Part shown: piece by piece, positions 9,488-17,362 of the stretch
Numbering within the stretch: position 1 is the first letter of the stretch
Layout: each line of letters begins with the position of its first letter
IMG/VR virus record: IMGVR_UViG_3300020442_003262
Coordinates: 1 to 43,858 of that record
Direction: 5' to 3' (one strand)
Length of the DNA stretch: 43,858 nt
Source of the DNA: a virus
Made by a program: the position numbers and the translations under genes
Notes under the pieces: generated by a model
What the model was told of the DNA's origin: nothing
Database searches by the model: none
What the model saw: the letters and a program-made list of their open reading frames with translations, nothing else

Positions 9488-10818
9488 GCTGTTTTTTCTT
9501 CCTCTTCAGGTTCACTACTATCAATATCAATACCAACTGAATCTCTCATTAATGTGACCTTTTGTTCAAAGGATGTTGTAAAATAACTTTTAATTTCTTT
9601 CACTAAGTATTTACCACCCAAATATTTATCGTACATTGTTGATTCATCTAATTGGTCAGCAGAAGATGCTTTACTTACATCAACTTGTACTATAGTACCA
9701 ACCTCTAATCCAAAATCTCCTACAATTAACATTTCCATTGTATTAGATTCTAAAGCTTTAAATTGAGCTTTTGCTTTCATTATTGTATTATCATTTGGTG
9801 AATGATAATTATCTTCTTTTTGTCCTGTATTTAATGATATGTAATAGTTTTTAGATTCAGTATTATCTTTAAAATCATTTTCATTTACTTTATCATTACT
9901 TGAATAAGGTTGAAACTCATTTAATTTATTATCACCACTATATCGATATTCATCTACTACATATTCCTTTTTGTAAATATCTAATTTATGAACCTTTGAT
10001 GAATAAACACCTTCTCCAATATTAGAGAATTGTGAAAAATTAACTGGTGATGAAAAGCTTTTAATTCTTCTACTTACTTCATCATAATATCCTGGAGTTC
10101 CAGGATTATTTGCAAAGAATGATTTTAGTTCAAATGTTTTATATGGTTCTTTTTCAAACATCTTTTTTAATGAATCTAAATATACACCTTTTTTAATTGT
10201 TTCATAAAAATAAAATGGCGTACTATCTTCATAAGCATTTTTTAATAACCAATTTGCTGCTATAAGTGGCCTTAATCTAGGAAAAACTCCAGATACTGGT
10301 GTCTTTGTTGATGTATTAATATTTTCTATTCTTTCAATAGATAAATCATTCTTTATAATTTGTTGTATAGTATTTCCTATTGTACCTTTGAATGGACGTT
10401 TAAGTAATTTTGCTTGATTAGCAATAAGATGTGGTGAAGCAATTCTTAAATGATAAAATTGTCTGCTTGGGGACGTACGCGCGTAATCATATATTTCTAT
10501 TATTCTTGTTTCAAATTCCCATTTTGTATCTTCATCTTTATCTTCTGATTCTTCTTGTTTTTGTTTTTGTATTTTTAATTCTAATTTTTCATTACCATTT
10601 AATCTTAATAAACTTAAGATATTACCTGAATCTTGTACAAAAAGATTTCCTTCAATATAAGGATTATGAATACTTTCAGTAAATTCGAGCTTCATTAACA
10701 TTTCTCTAATATCAATTGGCTCAGTTTTATTTGCCGGATGTAAAAGGGCTTGGTCTACGACATAAGAATCTGGCGACACCGACCCTGCGGCATTTAATTT
10801 TTCAGTTTGATTAGACAT
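9484..10818 (-). CDS. 27: Baseplate hub protein, gp27-like
   Basis: A 444-residue protein directly upstream of the gp5-like gene. Its N-terminal half (about 30-140) has the hub fold pattern: IDIREMLMKLEFTESIHNPY, GNLFVQDSGNILSLLRLNGN, LELKIQ, then a FETRIIEIYD strand. Further on, FPRLRPLIAANWLLKNAYED (about 180-200) and the FKALESNTMEMLIVGDFGLE segment (about 355-375) fit gp27/gpD-type hubs. Similarity to T4 gp27 is distant, so the name rests on position and fold-level pattern. The C-terminus is strongly acidic (SEPEEEEKTA). A GC-rich codon cluster occurs near 10475-10490. Confidence 0.6.
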   Translation of the reverse strand: MSNQTEKLNAAGSVSPDSYVVDQALLHPANKTEPIDIREMLMKLEFTESIHNPYIEGNLFVQDSGNILSLLRLNGNEKLELKIQKQKQEESEDKDEDTKWEFETRIIEIYDYARTSPSRQFYHLRIASPHLIANQAKLLKRPFKGTIGNTIQQIIKNDLSIERIENINTSTKTPVSGVFPRLRPLIAANWLLKNAYEDSTPFYFYETIKKGVYLDSLKKMFEKEPYKTFELKSFFANNPGTPGYYDEVSRRIKSFSSPVNFSQFSNIGEGVYSSKVHKLDIYKKEYVVDEYRYSGDNKLNEFQPYSSNDKVNENDFKDNTESKNYYISLNTGQKEDNYHSPNDNTIMKAKAQFKALESNTMEMLIVGDFGLEVGTIVQVDVSKASSADQLDESTMYDKYLGGKYLVKEIKSYFTTSFEQKVTLMRDSVGIDIDSSEPEEEEKTA

Positions 10819-11599
10819 TTATTAAATCTTCAAATTTATCTACAAATCTTTCTACGTAATTTGGGTCTACATATCTGATTTTAGACCTATCTTCATTTCT
10901 TTCAAATTCAAAATTTCTATATGATTGATATGCTAAATCCGATGAAGCAACTCCACCTGTAATATGTAAAGCATTTGTGACAGGTTTCTTTTCACCATCA
11001 TTTTCGTTATAGTAATAATAAGGGGCATCGGCATAGTTCCAAACTCTATATGTACTCACTCTATCAGTACTTGTACTACCTACAATTTCTTCCCTTGAAC
11101 CATCTGGTTCATGCATATTACCTATAAAATTACCACTATCAATTATTAATTGATTCATATCAACATTTTTCTTTATAAGTTTACCTGTTGCTCCTGATGT
11201 TTGACCAGTAATTGTTTCACCAAGAGTAAATTTACCTGCAATACTATCAACCTGTGTAGTACCAAGCATCTTAGTTTCCATTTCAATTACTTTACCTTTA
11301 TATTCTTTTTCTATATAAGAATGTAAAGCACTCGCTGACATTGGCCATGAACGATATCCATCATGTAAAAAATCATTTACTACAAAGAATGTCCAATATA
11401 GTTTGGGATTCTTATATAATCTACTTGCAACAATATCAGGCCTTTCACCATCTTTTATTTCATATAATTTATATCCTGAAAATTCATCAACGAATGTTGG
11501 TAAAGGACGAACTGAACGAAAGATATCGACCATTTGTGTAATGGAACCTTCCCTATTAAAGTCATAATCTATTTTTGGAAATTGTTTAAAAAAGCTCAT
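10811..11599 (-). CDS. 53: Baseplate wedge subunit gp53
   Basis: Homologue of T4 gp53, a wedge protein with a LysM-like fold. The diagnostic segments are MVDIFRSVRPLPTFVDEF (about 23-40), RPDIVASRLYKNPKLYWTFF then VVNDFLHDGYRSWP (about 53-87). It is 262 residues against 196 in T4. The extra length includes a module near 120-145 with [13 protein letters not shown], nearly the same as one in gp8. The ATG overlaps the stop of gene 48 (TAATG), so the two are coupled. Confidence 0.85.
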   Translation of the reverse strand: MSFFKQFPKIDYDFNREGSITQMVDIFRSVRPLPTFVDEFSGYKLYEIKDGERPDIVASRLYKNPKLYWTFFVVNDFLHDGYRSWPMSASALHSYIEKEYKGKVIEMETKMLGTTQVDSIAGKFTLGETITGQTSGATGKLIKKNVDMNQLIIDSGNFIGNMHEPDGSREEIVGSTSTDRVSTYRVWNYADAPYYYYNENDGEKKPVTNALHITGGVASSDLAYQSYRNFEFERNEDRSKIRYVDPNYVERFVDKFEDLINV

Positions 11600-12462
11600 T
11601 AATCCTCCTTACTTCCAGCATTTTCAGCCTCACTTACTTCTGAATCAGTAATTCCAGGTGAAGCATCTGCCATTGGACCACGTTCATATTTTGGTGAACC
11701 ATCATCACCGTATAAATCATCTCTAGTAAGCATTTTACCTTCTTTGAATGATAGTGATATACTAATCTTAGGTGCCATGAAATCACTGCCTACTCTATGA
11801 AATGCTCCTTGTTGTGCAAAGAAGTTTGTATCTAATCCACCAATATAACAATCATGTACAATTGGAAAGAATTTAGATTCATTTTCACCTGACATAAATT
11901 GAATTCTAAACATTGCTGGATATCTTACGGTATATCCTATTGAACCTGTTTTTTCTGCATACATTAACCTACGAAACTTATGGCATATTTTTCCAACTGT
12001 ATTTGCTTCATCTTCATTACGAGGTGTCATTTCAAATGCCATTGTAAAGTTTCTCATTTCCATACCACTAAATGTTAATTCAGTCATAGGATTAACTGCA
12101 ATTCTTTTAGATAATAAAGTTTGTTTTGCTATTTTATCGATACCTGGTAAACTTGCTGCAGTTCTTAATCCAAGAGCTAATCTATCTTGTTGTGTTGTTC
12201 CAGCAGCTCCACCGCCTTTTGAATTAAAGTTTTCAGCAGATTTAAAGTCACCCATATCTAATCCTTCATAACTGGCTCCATCAGCCAGTGTTAAAGAAGA
12301 AGGTATGGGTAAAAAAACTGCTTGCTCATCTTCGTTATTCGTAATTTTTACAAATGGATAACCACCATCTTGGTCGATTAATTGCGCTAAATGTTGAGGA
12401 AATACGAGTCTCGTACCACCACTTTTTTCCTTTGCTTCCGGTTGTTCTTTGTTTTCAGCCAT
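11599..12462 (-). CDS. 48: Baseplate tail-tube cap gp48
   Basis: A 287-residue protein resembling the gp48/gp54 family that joins tail tube to baseplate. The supporting stretch is NPMTELTFSGMEMRNFTMAF then EMTPRNEDEA (about 123-152), typical of the tube-like fold of this family, followed by YTVRYPAMFRIQF and a GGLDTNFF segment. The first 20 and last 30 residues are charged and probably disordered. It is the first gene of the leftward baseplate operon. Its start codon overlaps the late promoter of the divergent gene 4. Confidence 0.7.
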   Translation of the reverse strand: MAENKEQPEAKEKSGGTRLVFPQHLAQLIDQDGGYPFVKITNNEDEQAVFLPIPSSLTLADGASYEGLDMGDFKSAENFNSKGGGAAGTTQQDRLALGLRTAASLPGIDKIAKQTLLSKRIAVNPMTELTFSGMEMRNFTMAFEMTPRNEDEANTVGKICHKFRRLMYAEKTGSIGYTVRYPAMFRIQFMSGENESKFFPIVHDCYIGGLDTNFFAQQGAFHRVGSDFMAPKISISLSFKEGKMLTRDDLYGDDGSPKYERGPMADASPGITDSEVSEAENAGSKED

Positions 12463-12469
12463 ATAAATA
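12462..12469 (+). promoter_or_regulatory. Late promoter box for gene 4
   Basis: TATAAATA on the plus strand, 33 nt before the gene 4 ATG at 12503. Its first base is the A of the gene 48 start codon on the other strand. An ATG at 12473 is only 3 nt after the box and upstream of any likely +1, which argues for the 12503 start. Confidence 0.65.
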
Positions 12470-12495
12470 CCTATGTTAATTAAAAACTATAGTAT

Positions 12496-12503
12496 TATTT
12501 ATA
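12496..12503 (-). promoter_or_regulatory. Late promoter box for gene 48
   Basis: TATAAATA on the minus strand, 33 nt before the gene 48 ATG. It ends on the A of the gene 4 start codon, mirroring the box at 12462. The two boxes and both start codons form an interlocked, near-symmetrical 42-bp divergent promoter. Confidence 0.65.
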
Positions 12504-12949
12504 TGGCTTACAAAGGTAGATACAAAATAAAAAACCCTGATAAGTATTTAGGGAATGCAAATAAAGTGGTATTTCGGTCTCTCTGGGAAAGAAATGCTTT
12601 TAGATGGTGTGAAAACAATCCAAATATAAGAGCTTGGAGCTCTGAAGAGATTGTTGTTCCATACAAATGTAGCGTAGATAAGAGATTACATCGCTATTTT
12701 GTTGATTTATATATTGAAATGACTAATGGAAAGACCTTTTTAATTGAAATTAAACCTAAAAAGGAAACTCAACCGCCTAAACAGCCCAAAAGAAAGACGA
12801 AAAGATATATCAATGAAGTACTTACATTCACAAAGAATCAGGACAAATGGGAAGCAGCTGACCAATATGCTCAACATAAAGGTTGGAAGTTTCAGGTTTG
12901 GACTGAGGAAACTTTAAAGAATCTAGGCATAAAAGTACTTAACACTTGA
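12503..12949 (+). CDS. 4: Head completion protein gp4
   Basis: Homologue of T4 gp4 (gp50/gp4 head completion), which finishes packaged heads before tail joining and has an endonuclease-like fold. From the ATG at 12503 the protein starts MAYKGRYKIKNPDKYLGN, followed by VVFRSLWERNAFRWCENNPN (about 22-41), SSEEIVVPYKC, HRYFVDLYIE, TFLIEIKPKKETQPP and a C-terminal WKFQVWTEETL. The D in FVDLYIE and the E-x-K in IEIKPK look like a nuclease-type active site. The longer start at 12473 is rejected because it lies too close to the promoter box. Confidence 0.88.
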   Translation: MAYKGRYKIKNPDKYLGNANKVVFRSLWERNAFRWCENNPNIRAWSSEEIVVPYKCSVDKRLHRYFVDLYIEMTNGKTFLIEIKPKKETQPPKQPKRKTKRYINEVLTFTKNQDKWEAADQYAQHKGWKFQVWTEETLKNLGIKVLNT

Positions 12950-12957
12950 TATAAATA
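12950..12957 (+). promoter_or_regulatory. Late promoter box abutting the 12963 gene
   Basis: TATAAATA followed by GTTAT and ATGGC. The predicted +1 is the A of the ATG, and there is no room for a Shine-Dalgarno sequence in a transcript from this box. The same 18-nt string precedes gene 25. Confidence 0.6.
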
Positions 12958-12962
12958 GTTAT

Positions 12963-13550
12963 ATGGCAAGTTTATTTGATACAGTTCAGGCTCAAGCTTT
13001 CCGTGCGGGTATAACGCCGCGTACGAAGGAAAGTATTAAATGGTTTCAGGATAAAGTACAAGAATTACCGAAACCAACCAGAGCTAAGCTTATGAGAGAT
13101 AAGAACTTAGACCCACAGGGAAAATCAGTAATTGGTGAAATGTACATGTATACATATGACCCTAAACTGAAAAAGACATTACCATATTATGATAGATTTC
13201 CTTTAACAATTATGGTTGATGAAGCACCTGGTGGATTCTATGGTATTAATCTGCATTATTTAAACTATGATTTAAGGGCTATCTTTTTAGATAAACTCTT
13301 AGATTTAGCGCCCAAAAAAGTTAAGAACGATACAAGGTTAACTAAAATGAAATATAGTTTATTGAAAGGAAGTTCAAAATTAAAAGAGTTTAAACCTTGT
13401 TTCAAACATTATTTAGCAAAACATGTTAAATCACAATTTGTAAGAGTACCTATAACTGAATGGGAAATTGCAGTATTCTTACCAGTTGAGAGATTCCAAA
13501 AGGCTTCAACATCTCAAATTTGGAAAGATTCACAAAGGATGATTAAATGA
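12963..13550 (+). CDS. Conserved protein of unknown function in tail/head-completion block
   Basis: A 195-residue protein beginning MASLFDTVQAQAFRAGITPR. Notable segments are GEMYMYTYDPKLKKTLPYYD then RFPLTIMVDEAPGGFYGINL and HYLNYDLRAIFLDKLLD (about 59-120). I recall similar proteins as conserved hypotheticals in marine T4-like phages, but no function. It is basic and lies between gp4 and a tail-tube-like protein, so a role in head or tail completion is possible. Its stop overlaps the start of the next gene by 4 nt (ATGA). Confidence 0.75.
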   Translation: MASLFDTVQAQAFRAGITPRTKESIKWFQDKVQELPKPTRAKLMRDKNLDPQGKSVIGEMYMYTYDPKLKKTLPYYDRFPLTIMVDEAPGGFYGINLHYLNYDLRAIFLDKLLDLAPKKVKNDTRLTKMKYSLLKGSSKLKEFKPCFKHYLAKHVKSQFVRVPITEWEIAVFLPVERFQKASTSQIWKDSQRMIK

Positions 13551-14182
13551 GTACAATAGACAGATTAAAATCTACATTAAATAAACATGATGGAATGGCT
13601 GTACAAAACAGATTTAATGTTATATTTACACCACCATCTCAAAGTTTATTAAATTTAAATTTTGAATCAATCCTTTCATCAGCTTTATCTGGTGGATTTA
13701 GTATGAAAAATTTAATTAACGACCCAAGAGATATAAGTTTACTTACAGAGAAAGTAAATTTGCCGGGTAGAAAAATATCAACTTTTCAATACGGCGCGTA
13801 CGAACAAGAGAATTCTTATCCTTATGATTTCATAGATGACGATTGTCAAATGACTTTTAAAGGTACAAATGATATGTACATTAGAAGAATGTTTGATAAC
13901 TGGATAGAAGGTATATATTCTACCGAAGGTCATGTAGTAGGTTATAAGGATGATTATGCAGTAGATGTAGTAATACAAATGCTAAACGTGAAAAACATTC
14001 CCATATATGGAGTGAGACTGGAAAAAGCTTACCCAGTCAGTATTAGTGGGATTGAATTAAATCAGGATGCATCAGCACCAGTAAGCTTGACAGTTGATTG
14101 GAAATATGATAAATTTATTCCGGAAGGAGCTTTATCATCTTCAATCTCTATAGCGAGAAGCGCTTTAGAATTATTGACGTAG
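13547..14182 (+). CDS. Tail-tube-fold protein (gp54/gp19-like)
   Basis: A 211-residue protein with the pattern of phage tail-tube folds: a strand with NRFNVIFTPP (about 22-31), LLTEKVNLPGRKISTFQYG (about 65-83), YPYDFIDDDCQMTFKGTND then MYIRRMFDNWIEGIY (about 91-125), and a final VSISGIELNQDASAPVSLTV then DWKYDKF pair of strands (about 166-192). It could be the baseplate tail-tube initiator gp54 or a tube paralogue of gp19. Placement between gp4 and gp26, away from a sheath gene, favours gp54. It overlaps the previous gene by 4 nt. Confidence 0.65.
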   Translation: MSTIDRLKSTLNKHDGMAVQNRFNVIFTPPSQSLLNLNFESILSSALSGGFSMKNLINDPRDISLLTEKVNLPGRKISTFQYGAYEQENSYPYDFIDDDCQMTFKGTNDMYIRRMFDNWIEGIYSTEGHVVGYKDDYAVDVVIQMLNVKNIPIYGVRLEKAYPVSISGIELNQDASAPVSLTVDWKYDKFIPEGALSSSISIARSALELLT

Positions 14183-14192
14183 GAGATAAATT

Positions 14193-14903
14193 ATGGCTTT
14201 GCCAATAGTGAACTCTTCCCGGTATAGCACTAAGCTACCATCAACCGGAGAAGAAATAGAGTATAGACCTTACTTAGTTAAGGAAGAAAAAATTATGATG
14301 GTTGCGCTTGAATCGAAAGATAACAAGCAAATAATGAGTTCGATGAAAGATATTATAAAGGCTTGTGTCTTTAAAGATAATTTCAACATCGATTCGTTAA
14401 CTTCATATGATATTGAATGGATGTTTATAAAGCTTCGTTCTGTTTCAGTTGGAGAAATGGTGACATTAAATATGCCATGCTCAGCTGGAGAATGTAAAGC
14501 TAAAACTGAAATTGAATTTAACCTAGGAGATGTGGAAGTATCTGATACTCCTGACCCTGTAGTTAAAATCACAGATGAAGTAGGAGTGAAAATGAAACAT
14601 CCAGGTATGGATGTAATGGAAACATTTACTGAAGAAAAACTTCAAACATTAGATGGAGCTTTTGAATTAGTACAATGTTCAATGGACGTGATATACGATA
14701 AGGATGAAGTATATCCAATCGTTGGTGAAACTGATGAGGATGTAAAAGTTTTCTTAGACTCTCTAAGTACAGAACAGTTTAAGAAACTAGTTGAATGGAT
14801 TGGATTGACACCAACCGTTAAAGGAAATATAGAATGGAAATGTATTGAATGCGGTGCAGATAATACATTCGAAGTTAGAGGCATAAACAGTTTTTTTACA
14901 TAG
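14193..14903 (+). CDS. 26: Baseplate hub assembly protein, gp26 family; zero-frame product
   Basis: A 236-residue member of the T4 gp26 / T4_baseplate family. Features are LPSTGEEIEYRPYLVKEEKI then MMVALES near the N-terminus, FNIDSLTSYDIEWMFIKLRS (about 65-85), a Cys pair CSAGEC (about 97-102) and a second Cys pair WKCIEC-G (about 217-222), the last two suggesting a metal-binding knuckle. A GGAG precedes the ATG. The gene ends in S-F-F-T on a T-TTT-TTT slippery heptamer, and an adjoining -1 frame continues 65 codons (see the separate entry). The arrangement recalls the G/GT tail chaperones placed before tape-measure genes in many phages. Confidence 0.85.
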   Translation: MALPIVNSSRYSTKLPSTGEEIEYRPYLVKEEKIMMVALESKDNKQIMSSMKDIIKACVFKDNFNIDSLTSYDIEWMFIKLRSVSVGEMVTLNMPCSAGECKAKTEIEFNLGDVEVSDTPDPVVKITDEVGVKMKHPGMDVMETFTEEKLQTLDGAFELVQCSMDVIYDKDEVYPIVGETDEDVKVFLDSLSTEQFKKLVEWIGLTPTVKGNIEWKCIECGADNTFEVRGINSFFT

Positions 14904-14932
14904 GCCTCTCTCATGATTCTTTAGTGAATCAT
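14891..14932 (+). promoter_or_regulatory. Candidate -1 ribosomal frameshift site with downstream hairpin
   Basis: Slippery heptamer T TTT TTT at 14891-14897 in the zero frame of gp26, four nt before the zero-frame stop (14901-14903). A perfect 7-bp stem follows, ATGATTC (14913-14919) with GAATCAT (14926-14932) around a 6-nt loop, 15 nt after the heptamer. That gap is longer than the 5-9 nt usual for a stimulator, so the hairpin's role is uncertain. The slip site and the open -1 frame are directly visible. Confidence 0.7.
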
Positions 14933-15094
14933 TATAGAACTAACTTCGTGATGATGCAGCACCACAAATACAGTTTGACGGAACTGGAAAATATGCTTCC
15001 GTATGAGAGAGAAATATATTTAGCTCTCTTGGCAGAACATATTAAGAAGGAGAATGAAAAAATAGCCGAACAAAATCGGAAGATGAAAATGTAA
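14897..15094 (+). CDS. -1 frame extension of gp26 (GT-like tail chaperone domain)
   Basis: In the -1 frame relative to gp26 the sequence stays open for 65 codons, reading YIGLSHDSLVNHYRTNFVMM then QHHKYSLTELENMLPYEREI and a charged tail ending KMKM, stop TAA at 15092-15094. The residues before the first internal ATG (14951) already look like protein, and no Shine-Dalgarno precedes that ATG, so expression as a gp26 fusion of about 300 residues is more likely than separate translation. The HHKYSLTELENMLPYERE segment looks like a tail-assembly chaperone domain. Independent initiation at 14951 (47 aa) is the alternative. Confidence 0.75.
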   Translation, partial: YIGLSHDSLVNHYRTNFVMMQHHKYSLTELENMLPYEREIYLALLAEHIKKENEKIAEQNRKMKM

Positions 15095-15107
15095 TTAGGA
15101 GAACGAC

Positions 15108-15488
15108 ATGGCAGAAGCGACAGACAATTCAAGAAATGAAGTTGAAATTGATTTAGATAAGTACATGAGTCTAATTGAAAAATTAGACGCGGCGGAAGAT
15201 ACTATTGCAGAAATGCAAGAAGAAGCAAGGAAAGCTAAGCAAGGACTTGAACCGCCAAAAAGAAAATTTATAGATTTATTCTTAGATGATAATGATATAA
15301 ATGAAAAATCAATTATTGGATTTATTTCTTTTACGTTAATGACCATATTTGGTATAACAGATTTAGTCACTGCTCTAGTTTGGGATATGGACCTTAAGGT
15401 ATCTGAGACAATATATACAAGTTTTGTAGTTGTCACATTAGGTGCGTTTGGTATATCAGAAGCTGGTAAAGCATTTGGCGGAAAATAA
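15108..15488 (+). CDS. Small two-span membrane protein with coiled coil
   Basis: 126 residues. Residues about 12-45 form a charged coiled coil (DLDKYMSLIEKLDAAEDTIA). Two hydrophobic segments follow, about 70-90 (IIGFISFTLMTIFGITDLVT) and 98-118 (ETIYTSFVVVTLGAFGISEA), and the protein ends KAFGGK. A strong TTAGGAG precedes the ATG. It sits between the gp26 frameshift pair and the tape-measure-like gene. A holin is conceivable from the topology, but the location argues for a tail-tip or injection function. I do not recognise the family. Confidence 0.75.
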   Translation: MAEATDNSRNEVEIDLDKYMSLIEKLDAAEDTIAEMQEEARKAKQGLEPPKRKFIDLFLDDNDINEKSIIGFISFTLMTIFGITDLVTALVWDMDLKVSETIYTSFVVVTLGAFGISEAGKAFGGK

Positions 15489-15500
15489 AGGGTAAAATAA

Positions 15501-17321
15501 ATGGCTGAAAAACCAGACAGTAGTAAAGAAACTTTAAAAACTTTAAAAGAAAACGCAAAAAAGTCAGCTGAAGCTGTTAAGAGACAGGAAGCTGCTGATA
15601 GAGGCGCCAAAAAGAGAGCTGAAAATTCTGATAAAAAGCGTGAAGCTCAAACCAAAGTTCTAGAGGCTATGCTTGAAGTTGATAAACTTCGAGCTGCTGG
15701 TGATGAGAAGAACGCTGATAGATTAGAAAAGAAAATTACAAAGTATTCAGATGCTATTGAAGCAACTGAAGGTAGTAATATAAATGCTCAAGTATTTGAA
15801 GAATTAATTAAAGGTGTTAAAACTGCTAATGATGATACTGCTTCTAGATTTGAAGCCCTTGATACTAATCAAAAAGCTTTTATTGAAAAAGAAAAGTTTG
15901 GTATTACCAATCTTGCCGAAAGAATAAAAGAACAAACTGCAGCTGAAGAAGCTTCAGATGGAATGGTTGAAAAAGCTCTTAGTAAATTAGATGGCTTTGG
16001 AATGGGAGCCAATGAGAATAGTAGATTATTAAGAGAAGAATTTCAAAGAGCTCAAGAGCTTGAAGCATCAGGAAGAGCAGAAGATATTAAAGCAGCTCGA
16101 GAAATCAAAGCTGCTGTTATTAGTGCTGCGTCAGATGAAGAAAAGAGAAGAGAAGCTGAAGAATTAGCAGAAGAACAAAACGCAAGACTTACTCAAATAG
16201 CAGATGGATTTAATAACTTTGCTGATAAGTATGGTGATTCAGCAAAATCTGCTGTGAAAACAGCTGGATTCCTTGGTGTAATTGCTGCCTTGATATTTGG
16301 AGCAATTGACCCAGATAAATTATTAAAACTGGTTGATGAAATCGTAACTGGTTTCTTAGAAATAATTGAAGGATTTATGGCCTTTATTAGTGGTGATACA
16401 GATAGAGCAAATGAACTACTAGGTAAAAACTGGAAACTATTACTCGGTGCGATTACTGGTGTTGCTTTATGGTTTGCTGGACCAATCATCAAAATATTCG
16501 GTAGTATGTTTACTATGTTGAATAAGGTTATGAAGGTTGTTAAATTCTTTAGAATAACTGCTATTGCTGGATTCGTAAAGAATATGGTAGTAAACTTAGC
16601 TCAAATGGCAAAAGATTTAGCAATGACAGCTTTAAATAAAGTTGTAAAAGCTGCAAAAGCATTTAGAGTTTTTGCTTTAGGTACAATGATTCCTAGTTTA
16701 ATGGGTGTATTTTCAGCTATAGTGACCGCTATGATTCCGGTAATTGCAGCAGTCTGGCCAGTAGTTGCAATCATAGGCGTTATTGCTGCGGCCTTTATGT
16801 TAATAAAGAACTATTTAGGAGAAGGTGCATCAATTACTGATACTCTGAAATATGCTATGTTATTACTCTTAGATGGTTTAGGTCATATTGTAAATGCCTT
16901 TACGTTTATACCAAGAAAAATATTTGGATTCTTTGGTGAAAGGATTGGTAAATTCTTACTTGGTGATGATTTCAAAATGCCTGATTTTATTACAAAAGGT
17001 ATGAAAACTAATAGGGCTTCAGAATTTAAAGCAGAACTTGATTCACGTGTACCAGATACTACTGAAATAGATGGTGAAATTGTAGATGTAGCGGAACAAG
17101 GTGTGGAAGGTTCTCCTTATGATATAAGCGAATTAGAAGGTATGCAAGATGAAAACCTAGAAGGTCAGCTTGATTTACAAGGAGCTGGAGGTGGTCAAAT
17201 ATTAGCTGCTCAGAATAATGTTCAAGCAACAAATTCATCTAGTTCACAAATGATTGTTAATCATACACCACCATCAAGTGCATCAATTAAATTGGCTGCT
17301 TATTCAGCGTACGCAAATTAA
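15501..17321 (+). CDS. Tape-measure / gp29-like tail protein
   Basis: A 606-residue protein, close in size to T4 gp29 (590). Residues about 1-250 are highly charged and helical (KETLKTLKENAKKSAEAVKR and similar). A central hydrophobic part follows with several membrane-like helices (about 255-275, 310-330, 395-430). The C-terminal about 100 residues are acidic and then Ser/Asn-rich. This charged-helix plus hydrophobic-segment architecture, right after a gp26/frameshift chaperone pair, is that of a tail length tape measure. The call is by architecture and context. Its last codons include a GCGTACGC cluster. Confidence 0.65.
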   Translation: MAEKPDSSKETLKTLKENAKKSAEAVKRQEAADRGAKKRAENSDKKREAQTKVLEAMLEVDKLRAAGDEKNADRLEKKITKYSDAIEATEGSNINAQVFEELIKGVKTANDDTASRFEALDTNQKAFIEKEKFGITNLAERIKEQTAAEEASDGMVEKALSKLDGFGMGANENSRLLREEFQRAQELEASGRAEDIKAAREIKAAVISAASDEEKRREAEELAEEQNARLTQIADGFNNFADKYGDSAKSAVKTAGFLGVIAALIFGAIDPDKLLKLVDEIVTGFLEIIEGFMAFISGDTDRANELLGKNWKLLLGAITGVALWFAGPIIKIFGSMFTMLNKVMKVVKFFRITAIAGFVKNMVVNLAQMAKDLAMTALNKVVKAAKAFRVFALGTMIPSLMGVFSAIVTAMIPVIAAVWPVVAIIGVIAAAFMLIKNYLGEGASITDTLKYAMLLLLDGLGHIVNAFTFIPRKIFGFFGERIGKFLLGDDFKMPDFITKGMKTNRASEFKAELDSRVPDTTEIDGEIVDVAEQGVEGSPYDISELEGMQDENLEGQLDLQGAGGGQILAAQNNVQATNSSSSQMIVNHTPPSSASIKLAAYSAYAN

Positions 17322-17323
17322 AA

Positions 17324-17345
17324 AAGGGACCCTTTCGAGTCCCTT
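17324..17345 (-). terminator. Intrinsic terminator of gene 32 operon
   Basis: Stem AAGGGAC / GTCCCTT (17324-17330 with 17339-17345) around an 8-nt loop. Read on the minus strand it is followed at once by a run of Ts then AATTT, the classical form. It lies between the converging tape-measure and gp32 genes. In the plus direction it lacks a good U-tract, so it is best as the leftward terminator after gene 32. Confidence 0.8.
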
Positions 17346-17362
17346 CATTAAGTCAATATAAA

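Noticed and set aside
12473-12502. Upstream ATG start for gene 4
   Set aside because: It is 3 nt after the late promoter box, before any plausible +1, and adds residues unlike gp4; the ATG at 12503 restores the family N-terminus.
15108-15488. Holin call for the 126-residue membrane protein
   Set aside because: Topology would allow it, but the gene is inside the tail-assembly block between the chaperone pair and the tape-measure-like gene, with no lysis gene nearby, so I left it unassigned.
14270-15610. Minus-strand frames beneath gp26 and the tape-measure-like gene
   Set aside because: They lie antisense to better-supported plus-strand genes and have the Ser/Ile-rich composition expected of reverse-complement shadows.
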